A stretch of DNA of 64,000 bases from Ligustrum vulgare. Its lineage: Eukaryota > Streptophyta > Magnoliopsida > Lamiales > Oleaceae. The position numbers and the translations under genes are program-made. The stretch is taken from positions 17,057,491 to 17,121,490 of the forward strand of contig OY743190.1 in assembly GCA_963555705.1 (NCBI GenBank), read 5' to 3'. The notes under the pieces were generated by a model, which saw only the letters and a list, made by a program, of their open reading frames with translations, was not told where the DNA came from and did not search any database. This document shows positions 48,202 through 59,422 of the stretch, piece by piece; the stretch's first letter is position 1, and every line of letters begins with the position of its first letter.

Positions 48202-48937
48202 ACTAGAAGATACACCAAGTGAGCTCACGATGGAAATGAAGTGAAAGTTTTGAAATGAAGTGAAAGTTTGAAAAGTTCGAAATTTCTGGAAAGTAAAGTA
48301 AATGGGGATACATATATGGAATTTTTAAAGCATTCATGTCATAAGCATGCATTTCTTGCATAAAGTTTACTTACTGAGCTTTAGCTCACCCCAATCCCTC
48401 CCCAATATTTCAGGTGTTGAAAGTTAGATGATTAGAGGAGAGCACTTGGCGGCATGCTCAGGCAGTACCCGACTTGAATTATTTAAAATTGAATTTAATG
48501 ATTTAATTTAAGTTTTCATTGGTTAATTCTTTCTTCGTTTACACCTTAAACTATTCGTCTAAATTTAACTTTAAGTTATTATATTTCTAGTATCGTTTAT
48601 ATCATCACTTATTTCACTTAATTTTAGTTTATTTATATAGAAATTTTTGTATCGAGAAGTTTTGGATTGAGTTTGGATAAATGTGGTGATGTGGGAGTAA
48701 ATATTGAATTGTGATTGGGTGTTGAATTGTGATTGATGTTTTAAATTGTTAGGTTGGGTATGATGTCCCTCTACAGGTTGGTTATGTCCAAGTTATAGAG
48801 GAGACTCTGCAGAATTTTTTGTAAAATTTTATAATAGAAAATGAAAAGTTTAAATGTTTTAAACAATTTAGTTACGCATATAATTTGAATGAAAGCTAAT
48901 GTGCCTTGGTTTAAGATTTTAAACTTGGGGTGTTACA

Positions 48938-49216
48938 AGTTCTCTGTCACTCACGGTACAACATCAGAATTCAGGTATAATCCTCAAGAACTTCTGTTTC
49001 GATTCTATCCATAGCCAAACCTCCACTTCCGAGCCTCAAACATCCTCCAATCTCCATCTTACACCATAGTCGAGTCCCAATCCCACAACCCAAAATCACT
49101 CTTTGCATGACCACCCTACTTGCAGCCACTCGAAGGAGGCGTTTCATCGGCAGCGTACCAGGTGCGAGAGAGGCGATCTCCGTTGTCAGCTCTTTGTCTC
49201 TTCTCGATCTGTCAAA

Positions 49217-49273
<57 letters not shown>

Positions 49274-50252
49274 TGAAAATTTGGTTATTTTATTGTGTAT
49301 TGAATTTTTAGAAATTTCCTTTTTAACCCCAAGTTTCGAACATATATTTATTTTAGTTCTTTCAGGTTTTAAAGTGTTTAATCCCAGTCTCAAATTTGTA
49401 AAACGCTTTATTCAGCCCCTACAATCTTAGAATATTTTCAGTCAGCCCACTATTTTCGAAAGATCCATTCCAGCCCCTAAACCTTTAAATCCCCAAAACT
49501 TTATTTTATCACTTTAAATTTTCGATTTTCGAAATACTAATTTAATTTAATTTTTCTTTGGCTAGACTAGGCATTTAGAGATTTAAAGGATTAACGTAAT
49601 ACTTCTCGCACCACTTTCAAAGTCATAGATTTGAGGTAGACTCGCCCCCACTAATTAGTTTAAATTATAATTTCATGTCTTATGTGAATTTACGTGATTT
49701 ATATGCTTTGATGTATGAGACGAGCAAAAAATATCTCTTATGAGATAAGATGGGAAATGATGTTGTTATGCATAACTTACATACTTTAATGCATGATACG
49801 AGACCACCCACACCCTATGATTTTCAAAGAGCCTATGATTATGATGATGATGCCCCACTATATGATTGCATAAGTATGTGTTAAATTATTCTGTATAAGT
49901 ATTGGCACTGAGTCTTTTGAGTATTTCTTTCGAAATGCTCATTCCATTTTTAACTGCTTTTGCAGATCTTGTAGATGGCGGCGAATGAAAGGACAGCGTT
50001 GGCAAAATTTTATGACGATGCATTTTTTTAATCAAGTTTTATGAATGTTATTTGTTCAATTATTTATCGTTACTTTCATTTGAACAATTGAGATTTAAGT
50101 TTTATGAATTGTTCTATATTTAAATTGATTACGTTTCCGCTGAAGTTTTCAAATAATAAAAGTGATGATTTGAATTACATTTATTTTCCGCAATAAAGTT
50201 AGATTTAAAGGAGAAGTGGCGTTCCGGACTTTACGGAACTCGGGGCGTTACA
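48938..50252 (+). repeat. Outer 5' LTR, right part
   Basis: It begins with the duplicated AGTTC and ends CGGGGCGTTACA, matching the LTR ends at 55706 and, on the minus strand, at 28992. An (AG)n microsatellite occupies about 49223-49270. Text from 49600 on (GGTAGACTCGCCCCCACTAA) is shared with the 3' LTR near 55090. Confidence 0.82.
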
Positions 50253-50253
50253 G

Positions 50254-50270
50254 CGTGATATCAAAGCGGG
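50254..50270 (+). other. Primer-binding site of the outer element
   Basis: GTGATATCAAAGCGGGT follows the LTR end by one or two bases. It matches TGGTATCAGAGC with two changes. Confidence 0.8.
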
Positions 50271-50625
50271 TCTACGTTTCTTTAGACTTGAAATTTTTTT
50301 TAAAAGAAATTTTTTCTAAAATATTAGTAAATAATGTTTTGATGACTTTTGCCACTGCCATTTTTCGCTCCACCAACTCCGAAGGTAAATGATTTTATTA
50401 TGAAGTTTTTTTATTTTCGGATACATAAGAAATGAAATGTTTTGAGATTTAGACGAGAAAGAATGAGAAAATTTTTGTATCCGAAAGAAAGAAAAAGAAG
50501 AAGAAAGAAAACGAGTTTGAAATTAATTTGAAAGAGCTTTTAAATTTTTATGTCCTCATAATTTTTAACTGAGAGAAATGGATAAAACCCCACTTAATTG
50601 GACTTTACATAATTGATTTTAGGAC

Positions 50626-51204
50626 ATGACATCAAATTCCAAGAACGTACCTAGTTACGCAGAGATGGCTGCCAGGGATTATGATTACTTTAAACCTAGA
50701 CCCGAAAGGAATATTAACCAGCATGTTGGGCAAGTGAGTTACTTACGTAATTGAGCAATACTACATGGCTACGTGACCAACGACTTCCAGTCGATCAATC
50801 ATTTGATCTCGTCCTTTCCAGATAATACACGAGACATAGCTAACTTGATATACATGGACGTGAATACCTCCATTAACGTGGATCTCAACTACGACTCTTT
50901 CTGCGAGAGACTTGTGGCGTACTGGCATATGTACCACAAGGACATTATGGGGTTCTCTCCAGATGAGGCGCCAGAACCCTAGCCCGAACCTCGACAGGGA
51001 GCTAAGTTGGTGCCCGAGAGCTATCCCGAGGAGGACCTAGAAGAAGAACTGGAAGAAGAAGAACCGGAAGAAGATCCAGAAGAAGAACCGGAAGAAGAAG
51101 AACCTGAAGAAGATCCAGAAGAAGAACCCGAAGAGGAACTAGAGGAAGATGCTGAGGTAGCACTAGGGGAAATCTCAGATGCCAAGTCGTGTGTTACCCA
51201 GTAG
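50626..51204 (+). pseudogene. Extra acidic ORF upstream of gag (ORF1)
   Basis: From the ATG at 50626 one frame of 192 codons reads MTSNSKNVPSYAEMAARDYD, then TNDFQSINHLISSF and a long Glu/Pro repeat (PEEDPEEEPEEEEPEEDPEE) to a stop at 51204. Two in-frame stops, TGA at 50752-50754 and TAG at 50980-50982, interrupt it. The protein is not recognised. AATAAA signals at about 51310-51335 lie between it and gag, so it may have had its own transcript end. Confidence 0.55.
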
Positions 51205-51421
51205 ATTACTATAGCTGGTAGTAGAATAGGCCTTACTTGTTTTGAATTATGTAGCATTTCACGCCCTTTTATTTTTGTATCCTCACTTGAAGGAGTTTTG
51301 AGTTATTAATAAAGATATCATTTTAATAAAAAAACATTTTTATTATTTTTATATTTGGTTTATGATTAAATATATATATATATCGAGAAGTTGAATATAT
51401 TTTGCTCCTCTTCTTAAGGAT

Positions 51422-52380
51422 ATGTTGAGGCGCGGAAACAGAAGTGCAGCTGATCAAGCTACCCCAAAATAGGGCTCCACAGTCCAGTCCATGGTTATCA
51501 GGATCTACTCTAGGCAGTACAAGGTTTGAGGCAGGCTCCTGCAGTTTCGACAATGCCGATAATAGAGCAATTCAAAAGGTACCGCCCGCCCACATTTGAT
51601 GGCGGAAATGGTCCACTAGCTATTGAGTAATGGCTACAAACTATCGAGAAAATATTCAAACACATATCTTACCCGGAGGATAAAAAGATTTTATTTGCTG
51701 AGTTCATGTTGGTTGGAAGGGCCGATTTTTGGTGGGAGTCCGCATCGCGGACTAGAACGAAAGAAGAACATGCAGCTTTAACTTGGGGTGAATTTAAAGC
51801 CGAGATCAAATACAAATTCTTCCCACAAGCCCTTCGAGACCATAAGGAGATTGAGTTTCTGCGTTTGACTCAGGGAGAGATGGACATAACGGATTATGAG
51901 AGAAAGTTCGAGGAATTATCACGATATGCTCCACATCTGGTGGAGACTGAGACTAAAAAGGCTAGTCAATTTAAGAGAGGCTTACGCTCGGATGTTCATC
52001 AAATTGTTAGCTCCCACGAGCTCTCTACCTTTCAGGAGGTAGTGAAGAAAGCTCAGGCCGTGGCGTATGCCAGTGTGGGATATGAAGGACAGGGTTCGCA
52101 GAGTGCACAAGGAAAAAGGAAATTGCATGGTTCAAATCATAACCAGAATATAAATCAGACATCCAACAAGAGACAGAACGCAGGGCCGACCAAAGGTCAG
52201 GTGACTAACTACATGCCTCCATGTTCCAAGTGCCAGAAGATGCATAAAGGAGAATGCCTTTTGGGCAAAGGAGTTTGTTATAACTGCGGTAATCCGAGCC
52301 ACTTTGCATATGATTTTCGTGCCACATCTGCTCAGAGTTTTTATCAGAAAAAGACAGGAATGCCAGAGTGTTCGCCATGA
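51422..52380 (+). pseudogene. gag of the outer element
   Basis: After a damaged start (ATG at 51422, frameshift, stop at 51630) the capsid part is open from 51706: FWWESASRTRTKEEHAALTW, AEIKYKFFPQALRDHKEIEF and LTQGEMDITDYERKFEELSR. Two zinc-binding stretches follow. The second, CYNCGNPSHFAYDF, has Phe where the last Cys of the CCHC knuckle should be. Confidence 0.85.
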
Positions 52381-52599
52381 CACATGAAGATGTCGATCTA
52401 GATTCTGATGGGAACGCAAGTATACTCTCGATAGCATTCTTGTATGTGTTTTAATCTACTTCGATGCCTAGCTAGACGGCAACTAGTGATTATTAGTAGA
52501 TTGACATCATGGTTTAGACACATATTTATTAGAACATTCGAGACACTAGAAGGGACTGAGAACGTAATTTATATTAGCCCGAACCATGTGATGAAATTT

Positions 52600-52800
52600 C
52601 AATCTTTTAGCACTCGACCAGACTTGACATATGATATGGTACATGTGTGTACCCTAGAGAGAGATGCCTATGTCCTTAGAAACCCAGAAGTCCTTTTAGA
52701 CAAGTCCAATAGGGTAGACACGACAGTGATGAAACTGCCCGAGAATATGAATAAGATATTTTGGTCAAGTATCCAGATATTTTAGATCAAGAAAGTTTAA
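52600..52800 (+). pseudogene. Duplicated chromodomain remnant
   Basis: VCTLERDAYVLRNPEVLLDK parallels CIIDRKVHVLRNKEISLVKV further on, and KYPDILDQ-type text recurs near 52762. Protease, RT, RNase H and integrase core are all absent between gag and here, so a large deletion joined the two ends of the coding region. Confidence 0.6.
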
Positions 52801-52824
52801 AAGCTATGCCGATCAGGGGAGAAA

Positions 52825-53292
52825 ATGGATTTCGTGATTGGAGAGAAAGTGTTTTTGAAAATCTCTCCTATGAAGGGCACTATTCGTTTTGGCAAGAAAG
52901 GGAAATTAAGGCCTCGGTTTATCGGACCTTTTGAAATATTGGAGAAAGTAGGTAACGTGGCTTACCGTCTAGCATTGCCATTCGAACTCTCAGCTATACA
53001 TAATGTTTTTCACATCTCTCTATTGAGAAAGTATGTTCACGATTCCAGTCATGTGGTGAACTTTCAGTCAATCCAAATTCAGAAGAATCTATATTATGAA
53101 GAGGCACCCATGTGCATCATCGATAGAAAAGTCCATGTCCTAAGGAATAAAGAAATTTCTCTAGTCAAAGTCCAGTGGGGTAGACATAGTAGCGATGATG
53201 CTACATGGGAAAAAGAAGAAGAAATTCTGGCCAAGTACCCAGATATTTTAGACCAAGTAAGTTTTAAATTTCGAGGACGAAATTTCTTTTAA
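52825..53292 (+). pseudogene. Integrase C-terminus and chromodomain, outer element
   Basis: The open frame shows VIGEKVFLKISPMKGTIRFG, LRPRFIGPFEILEKVGNVAY and IHNVFHISLLRKYVHDSSHV, the integrase GPY/F module, then EISLVKVQWGRHSSDDATWE, a chromodomain-type end. It terminates in KFRGRNFF, encoded by the conserved GAGGACGAAATTTC. It is a remnant because the catalytic core is deleted. Confidence 0.88.
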
Positions 53293-53303
53293 GGTGGTAG
53301 GGT

Positions 53304-55706
53304 TGTAGCGACCGGGATTTTTCATTTCTTTTTAAATAAAATGTTTTAAAACTTTAAATGCGCGTCGCTACGACTTTTCCAATTTAATTTAAAAGAGTAT
53401 TTGTCTAGCCAAATTATAAATGAAATTAAATTAATTTTCATCGTAATTAAATTTTCGAATTTTATTTTAAAATATATTCCTATGTCACCATTTTAAAATC
53501 CAAATCCAAATTTTAATGATTTTAAATCCAAAATTTCAAGCTCCAGCCCTACATGGAATGATTCTGAATTTCCAAAACTTTCCAGCTCCCCACATGTCTA
53601 TACCATTTCTGCACTTCCCTGATTCTCTCCCTCAACTCCCTAAAATAACAATTTCAATTTTTGCAATGCCTGCAATTCATCCCAATCAGAAAATCTATCC
53701 TAATCTTCCTTTCTCAGCCTCCTCAATTCTGCATCTATCCTAATCTTCCTCTTTCAGCCCCCTTAATTTTGCATTTCAACTGATCATCATTCCTACAATT
53801 CTCCCCAAACCACAAAATTCTGCCCTAATCTACCAAAATTAACCAAGCAACCTAATTTTAATTCTTCCAATCCCTCACACAACCGAGAAACCACACAAAG
53901 CTTCAACCTTTCGGTAAGCTCTCGACCCTGTCAACTGCTACGCACAAATCCCACAATTTCAAAATCCCATCACCTCCATTGCTTAGCCACCCCTGCCCAT
54001 CGCCACTGCCCCCCCATATTCACATCATCAACTCTCGCAATCAGACCGCCACTACAATCACTCACGGCCATTACCACGTTGCATCAGAATCGAACACCAC
54101 CACCAGCCACTACAATAAACCGACCGCACCTCCACTGCACCACCCACTTTCATCATCACCATCACGGCCAAGACCGACCGCAGCAACACCCCGAACACAC
54201 CTCCACTGTACAACCCATTATCATCATCACCACCATCGGATCCCACCAAGCACAACCACACACAGCCAACCACCATCACGACCCTCATCACCACCAAAAA
54301 CCATCCCTTAAAACCGCCCCTGCCCAACTGTCAAATCCAAGCCAAGTCCCTAAAATCAAACCCAAAACCGAATTAAAAACAATACCCATAACTTACCTCA
54401 ACCTTCACTGGAGTTCTACCACCGGTGGAGCCCCAAATCACGACCTTCCAGCCCGGTTTTCGCATCACCACCGCACCGAACCTAAGCCCCAAAACCCTTC
54501 CCTTCACATACCCACACCCACACCCCCGCCACCCCACGGCGGTCCCAGTGCCAGACTTCCGGTGACGTGCAGCGGAGAGAGGGCGGAACTCCTCTTTCCC
54601 GTCGCTCGCTCGCCCGCGACCTCCCTGTCTCTCTCTCTCTTGTCAGATTTTGAGAATGGGAGAAAAATAAATATTTTGTTATTTATTAAGTTTTCAAAAA
54701 TTTTCCCTTTCAGCTCCAAGTTTCGATATACATTTGTTTCAGTCCCCATCTCTCATATTCGTGGGTTTTGGTCCTCACTTTTAAAGAGATGTTATTTCAG
54801 GCCTTTTTAATTCAAAATATTTCTATTCAGTTTCAGTATGTAATAATTGGTCCCTGCAATTCTTAACTATTTCAATCAGCCCTATTATTTTCGAAAACTC
54901 TACTTCAGTCCCTAAGTTTTAATTCCAATTCTCTTAAAATTTCATTTAGATCATTATATTCTATTTTTAGTTGCTTTAAATTCAAGTTTCGAAAATACTA
55001 ATTTAATTAATTTTCTTGACTAGACGAATCATTTGGAGAATTAAGAGATTGACGTACTTCTCGCTGCACTTTTGAGAACTCGTAAAGTTAAAGGTAGACT
55101 CGCCCCCACTAATTGATTTAGACTATAATTGCACGTGATTATGTGGATTTGTGTGATTTTATATGCTTAATTGCATGAGAAAAGAAAAGAATATCTCGTA
55201 TGAGATAAAAATTGAGAATTTATGTTATGCACGTCATAACTTATCTGCTAGCATGAGACAAGAAAAGAACGTGTTCATTTGCACTCATTATATGATGCTT
55301 ATGGATAAGAAAAGAATGTCACCACATTATTTGCATAATTACTTGTCCAATTATCTTATAGATTAATTGTTGGAGTTAAGTCTACTGAGTATTTCATTTT
55401 AAAATGCTTACCCCGTTGTTAACAATTTTTGTAGATTTCGGTGACGGTGGCGAGTGATGGGAAATTGCGACAAATATAAATTTGATATTATTTTTGAAAG
55501 TCCTGAATTTCGAAACAATCATTTCATTTTAACAAGAATTCTCGTTTTTATTAAGTTGGTACAAATTATTTTATTAAATCTGAATTATTGCTAAACTTTC
55601 ATTCAATAAATGTGATATTTAATATTTAGTAATTTTCCGCTATAAAGTTCGTTCAAAAACTTAGAAAAGTGACGTTACCGCGTTTCTCGGAACTCGGGGC
55701 GTTACA
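53304..55706 (+). repeat. 3' LTR of the outer element
   Basis: It runs from TGTAGCGACCGGG to CGGGGCGTTACA, preceded by the purine-rich TTAAGGTGGTAGGGT. The CAC-rich stretch 53980-54560 produces long His/Pro frames on the plus strand that look like composition, not genes. The LTR shares AGTCCC- and CAGTCCC-type text with the other chromovirus LTRs. Confidence 0.85.
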
Positions 55707-57321
55707 GGATGACCAACTTATACAGATTTAAAGTTGAAATTTGCACTAAAACCTATAACTATGCAGCAACACGTGTTTAGTCTACAAGCCCGCACGACTT
55801 CTCGTTGAATGGTTAGAACCGAAATATTTTGCCTGCGAGCCCTCGAGATTTTGCCCGCGAGCCCGCATAGGCTTCCGACTGGGCTATAATTCTGGGCTTT
55901 TGCACGATAGTTTTTTCCAAAACCTATGTATACAACATATGAGACACGAATTCCAGACATTTGCCTCACCTAAGAACATCATACAATTGAGCGTTTCACG
56001 TCAAATTCTTGGGAGATCAACATATTGCAAAGGCCGCGAGAGTTGAAGATCACGTGGAGAATCGATACTTGGTGCAAGCTTTCCATTTACTTATGTTATT
56101 TTCAATGAACGCTTTTACTCATTGATTATGTTATTTAAATATGATATGTAACTAAATTTCAATGTTGGGATGAACGATTTAGGCTAGGTTTATTATTTTA
56201 ATTTCAAATTCCTTTGTTTTAATGATTCGTTGCATGTGTCGATTTATTATTGTGTTTAATGCGTGAATTAATTGACCACTAATTCATGATTTAGCGAGTT
56301 ATTTTTGTAATCCGAGAGATGAGTTAATAACTTAGATCTAAGTAATAAATCCAATAATTGGACAAGAGATAGAGATATACATTTATTATTATCGCAATTG
56401 TGTGTGAATTCTTGTGTTTATTACATCTAGATAAGGAATATTCAAACCCTCCGTATAGATACATGGTTGACTTATTTAGATAGAATTGATTTTAACTTGA
56501 GAGATGAATTTCAATATACCCTAGTGAATTCGAACGAGTGCATATTTAGGAAATAAAATTGGAATTGGAGTAAATTTAATTGGTTAGGTGAAATCGTGAA
56601 TCACAACTACTTTACAATTATTTAAAAAAAAAAAACAATCTTGCAATTTTAATTCTTTAGTTAGTTTTCATAATTTTGTTTAAAACATCACACAAGTTCT
56701 TTTGTTCAGATAAGGATATGAACTAAAACATTTCGGTACTTAATATCAGTTCTCGTGAGAATGATTATCAGACTCTCCACTTTATTACTTTTCACGATCC
56801 GTACACTTGCGGGTATATTTTGCATCGCGAAATAAGGTGAACACTTGATTTTCAACTCCATCATGTAGGCACACGATCATCAAATTAGATGAAAGTATAA
56901 TTAATTATTTTAATATTAATATGAGCCATGGTTGTTAAATAATCGACCTAAAATGGACAATTAGTGAATTGATGAAAAATTTACACGAATGAAATGTTTT
57001 AAGTAGAAATACTAGTATTCGCACCCGTGAGATGCACGGGATTCCATCCTAGACCAGTATAATTTTTTTTTCTGGATTTTAGAATAATGTTTTTTTTTTT
57101 TTGAACAACTTTTGTTTAAAGTTTATTTTATGATGGAATGTGATTCTTTTATATCTTAAATATGAATCATATCTTTCTTTACAAATTGAATTGAATTGAG
57201 TTCAAATGACACGTAGGTGGACATGTATGAAATGATTAGTAAACGATCATTTATTAAATATGAAATTGTAAAAATCGAAAAAAAGTTATAATATAAAAAT
57301 GGTAATAATTGCACAAAAAGG
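55707..57321. other. AT-rich sequence, probable retroelement relic
   Basis: No gene is recognised. Text near 56740-56830 (ATCAGACTCTCCACTTTATT and CACGATCCGTACACTTGCGG) resembles LTR or leader sequence of plant retroelements, from memory. No LTR pair or target duplication could be found. Confidence 0.3.
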
Positions 57322-57326
57322 GTAAT

Positions 57327-57584
57327 TGTTATGAAATATGACCTAAGAAAATTAGGTATTAGGATATGAATGAAAAATTACTCTTATGCCCCTATAAAAT
57401 TTACATATTTCGATTATGCCATTATACATATTACGATTATGCCATTATCCGTCCCTATAAATAAGGGTCTATATTTCATTTGTAAACTTGCCAATTGATT
57501 GAATGAGAGAATTCTCTCCATCTCCTATAAGTTCTCTCCATTTCTCTCTTATATCGTTGTTATGATTTTGATAGTTTTACAACA
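57327..57584 (+). repeat. 5' LTR of the copia-type element (258 bp)
   Basis: It has TG and CA ends. TATAAATAAGGG near 57460 is a plausible TATA region, followed by CT-rich text. An internal short duplication of ATTACGATTATGCCATTAT-like sequence is seen. Confidence 0.95.
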
Positions 57585-57600
57585 CGTTATCAGCACGAAT
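57585..57600 (+). other. Primer-binding site of the copia-type element
   Basis: CGTTATCAGCACGAAT directly abuts the LTR end ACAACA. TTATCAGCACGA is a primer site I associate with plant copia elements and differs from the Met-tRNA site of the gypsy elements here. Confidence 0.75.
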
Positions 57601-58740
57601 CTCTACCCTATTGAGCAATATGACGGGAGTATGCTCTACAGTTGCATCTAAATGATGAACCTCTGTATCAGAAACCAGATTATTACTAATCAACATTTCA
57701 TATTCCAAATCTAGTGTTTTTGTTGTTAGAAAATCATTTATACATCATAGATTAGAAGATCAATTTCAAGTCCATAAAAAAATTGAAGAAATTGTGTAAT
57801 CCGAAACTTCCAAACCAAATTCACGCCAAACCGTATATCCAAATGATGATCGGAGACCGGATCCATGACCACGGCGACGGGACGATTCTCCGGCACCGGC
57901 GCGTGTCGACGGCTTCGGCACCGGCGCGTGAAGCCCACGCGCAGACGTCGTCATGGCGCGTGGCAGCGATTTCGGCGACGACGTCAATAGGCAGTTTGTT
58001 CATATCGACGTTCTTGATTTTTCTATGGCCTTACTTTTCTGTTTGGTGCAGTTTTGGACATTTTCCGGTGGTCGAACGTGGCGGTGTCGTAAAAATTATT
58101 TTTACGGCAATTCCGGCGAGATTTTGAACTTCGGACTAAAAGTAAGTTTGTTCTAAATTAAATTTCAAACCTATTGAGGGTTTCGATTTATCCATATGAG
58201 CAACATATTAAAATGTGGACAATTTTACCCTTGGTAATACATAAAAGTAAATTAAATCGAAAATTAACGATTAATATGTGATCAACAAGATAAATTAAAG
58301 GTTTTAAACAAGGTATAAGTAAAATAATCATTGTCATACCGTGATGGATTGAGTTATTATGGACTGGATTTATACCTTAACTGGATATGACTCATCATCG
58401 TAACGGATTGGACTATTATGAATACCTTGACTGGATTTGACGATATGACTCGATCACTATTACGAATATCTTGACTGGAAGATATGACTCGCTCACTCAT
58501 GAAAGGTAATTATTTCTTTATATTGACACCGCCTATATGGTCGGTTTATCAATTGAATGTATGAAATACTTTACATATATTCATATTTTATATTATTTCA
58601 GAAACACCTCAATTGTTGGTTAATTCTAACATATTGGAGGTTGTTGTCAACATATATACGTGGTGGTATAACCCCAGTATTATTATTGTTTAATATATAT
58701 ACGTGGTGGTATAACCCCAATATTATTATATATACAATAT
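57601..58740. other. Leader of the copia-type element, no gene recognised
   Basis: A GC-rich patch (57860-58130) with CCGGCACCGGCGCGTG twice and several CCGGCGA motifs contrasts with the AT-rich surroundings. Frames over it lack known domains. From 58340 to 58500, GACTGGAT and ATGACTC phrases recur. Two copies of TACGTGGTGGTATAACCCCA lie at about 58658 and 58702. Confidence 0.45.
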
Positions 58741-59214
58741 TATTGTTATTTGATACTTTATTAAATGATACCAGAAGTTATCAATACTAAAGTTAGAAAA
58801 TATTTTATCAAATGATACCAGAAGTTATCATTACAAAAAGTTGGTAAATGTTGATAAAAATATTTTATCCAATGGTACCAGAAGTTACCAATATCTGTAT
58901 TTGAAATGGTGGATGGAAATTATTCAACAAGAGAATGTTGATGTATAATAAGATAATATCACATGATAGCACGGATATGACTAATGTGAAAATAATCTCA
59001 TCATTATGAGATGAATATTAGATGATAAGTGTCTGGAAAAGTTCTTGCACGAGCACTTATGTATTCCAGAAGAAGTACATATTTACTCCAGAAGAAGTAA
59101 AAATTATCATCTAAACATACTGAAATGATATTATTATTGCTCCTGAAGAAGCATAAACGAGTCATACATGCAAAATACAAAAGGGGGAAACATTTATGAT
59201 CCTCAAAATTAGAG

Positions 59215-59412
59215 ATGTATTTCGGGAGTAGCCGTATCCTACCACCTCTGATCTTTTGAGGAAATAAAGAAAAAGATGTGTTTCAAGAGTAAGAATACTC
59301 CATACTCTACCACCTTAAATCTTTGAGGTACACAAGATTAAAACATTGATAAAATCCTAGAAATTTATGGTGTGTCTCAAGAGTGATAATACTCCGTACT
59401 CTACCACCACCT
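59215..59412. repeat. Three-copy repeat next to the LOG gene 3' end
   Basis: Units of about 60-75 bp share GTATTTCGGGAGTA or GTGTTTCAAGAGTA, then a CCGTATCCTACCACCT or CCATACTCTACCACCT block, then ATCTTTTGAGG. The third copy runs into the LOG stop codon region. Confidence 0.7.
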
Positions 59413-59422
59413 ATTCTAGGGT

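Larger units (their letters stand above)
36659..48937 (+). mobile_element. Inner gypsy (chromovirus-type) element
   Basis: LTRs run from TGTAAGACCGC to GGGGTGTTACA (36659-41894 and 45573-48937). The 5-bp duplication AGTTC lies at 36654-36658 and 48938-48942. A primer site, decayed protease, RT and RNase H, and an integrase C-terminus with chromodomain are present. No gag was recognised, and integrase core sequence is missing between 43838 and 44925. Both LTRs have later insertions: a near-solo LTR and a tandem duplication in the 5' LTR, and a MITE in the 3' LTR. Confidence 0.9.
45573..48937 (+). repeat. 3' LTR of inner element, with hAT MITE
   Basis: It runs from TGTAAGACCGC to GGGGTGTTACA and equals the 5' LTR apart from later insertions. 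It includes an (AT)n microsatellite at about 46194-46263 and a shorter one near 46050-46082. Confidence 0.9.
36168..55706 (+). mobile_element. Outer chromovirus-type gypsy, split by a nested element
   Basis: Its 5' LTR is in two pieces (36168-36658 and 48938-50252) separated by the inner element. Then come primer site, ORF1, gag, deleted pol, integrase C-terminus, purine tract and 3' LTR (53304-55706). The start is placed near TGTTGAGTAGCGACCGAG. TGATG before it and GGATG after 55706 would be a target duplication with one mismatch. The LTRs are clearly diverged, so it is older than the inner element. Confidence 0.8.

Noticed and set aside
51021..51257. Ser-rich minus-strand frame
   Set aside because: It is the antisense shadow of the Glu/Pro repeat of the plus-strand ORF1.
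54079..54810. 243-codon His/Pro/Thr-rich plus-strand frame
   Set aside because: It lies wholly in the CAC-rich part of a 3' LTR. The composition explains the open frame, and no domain is visible.
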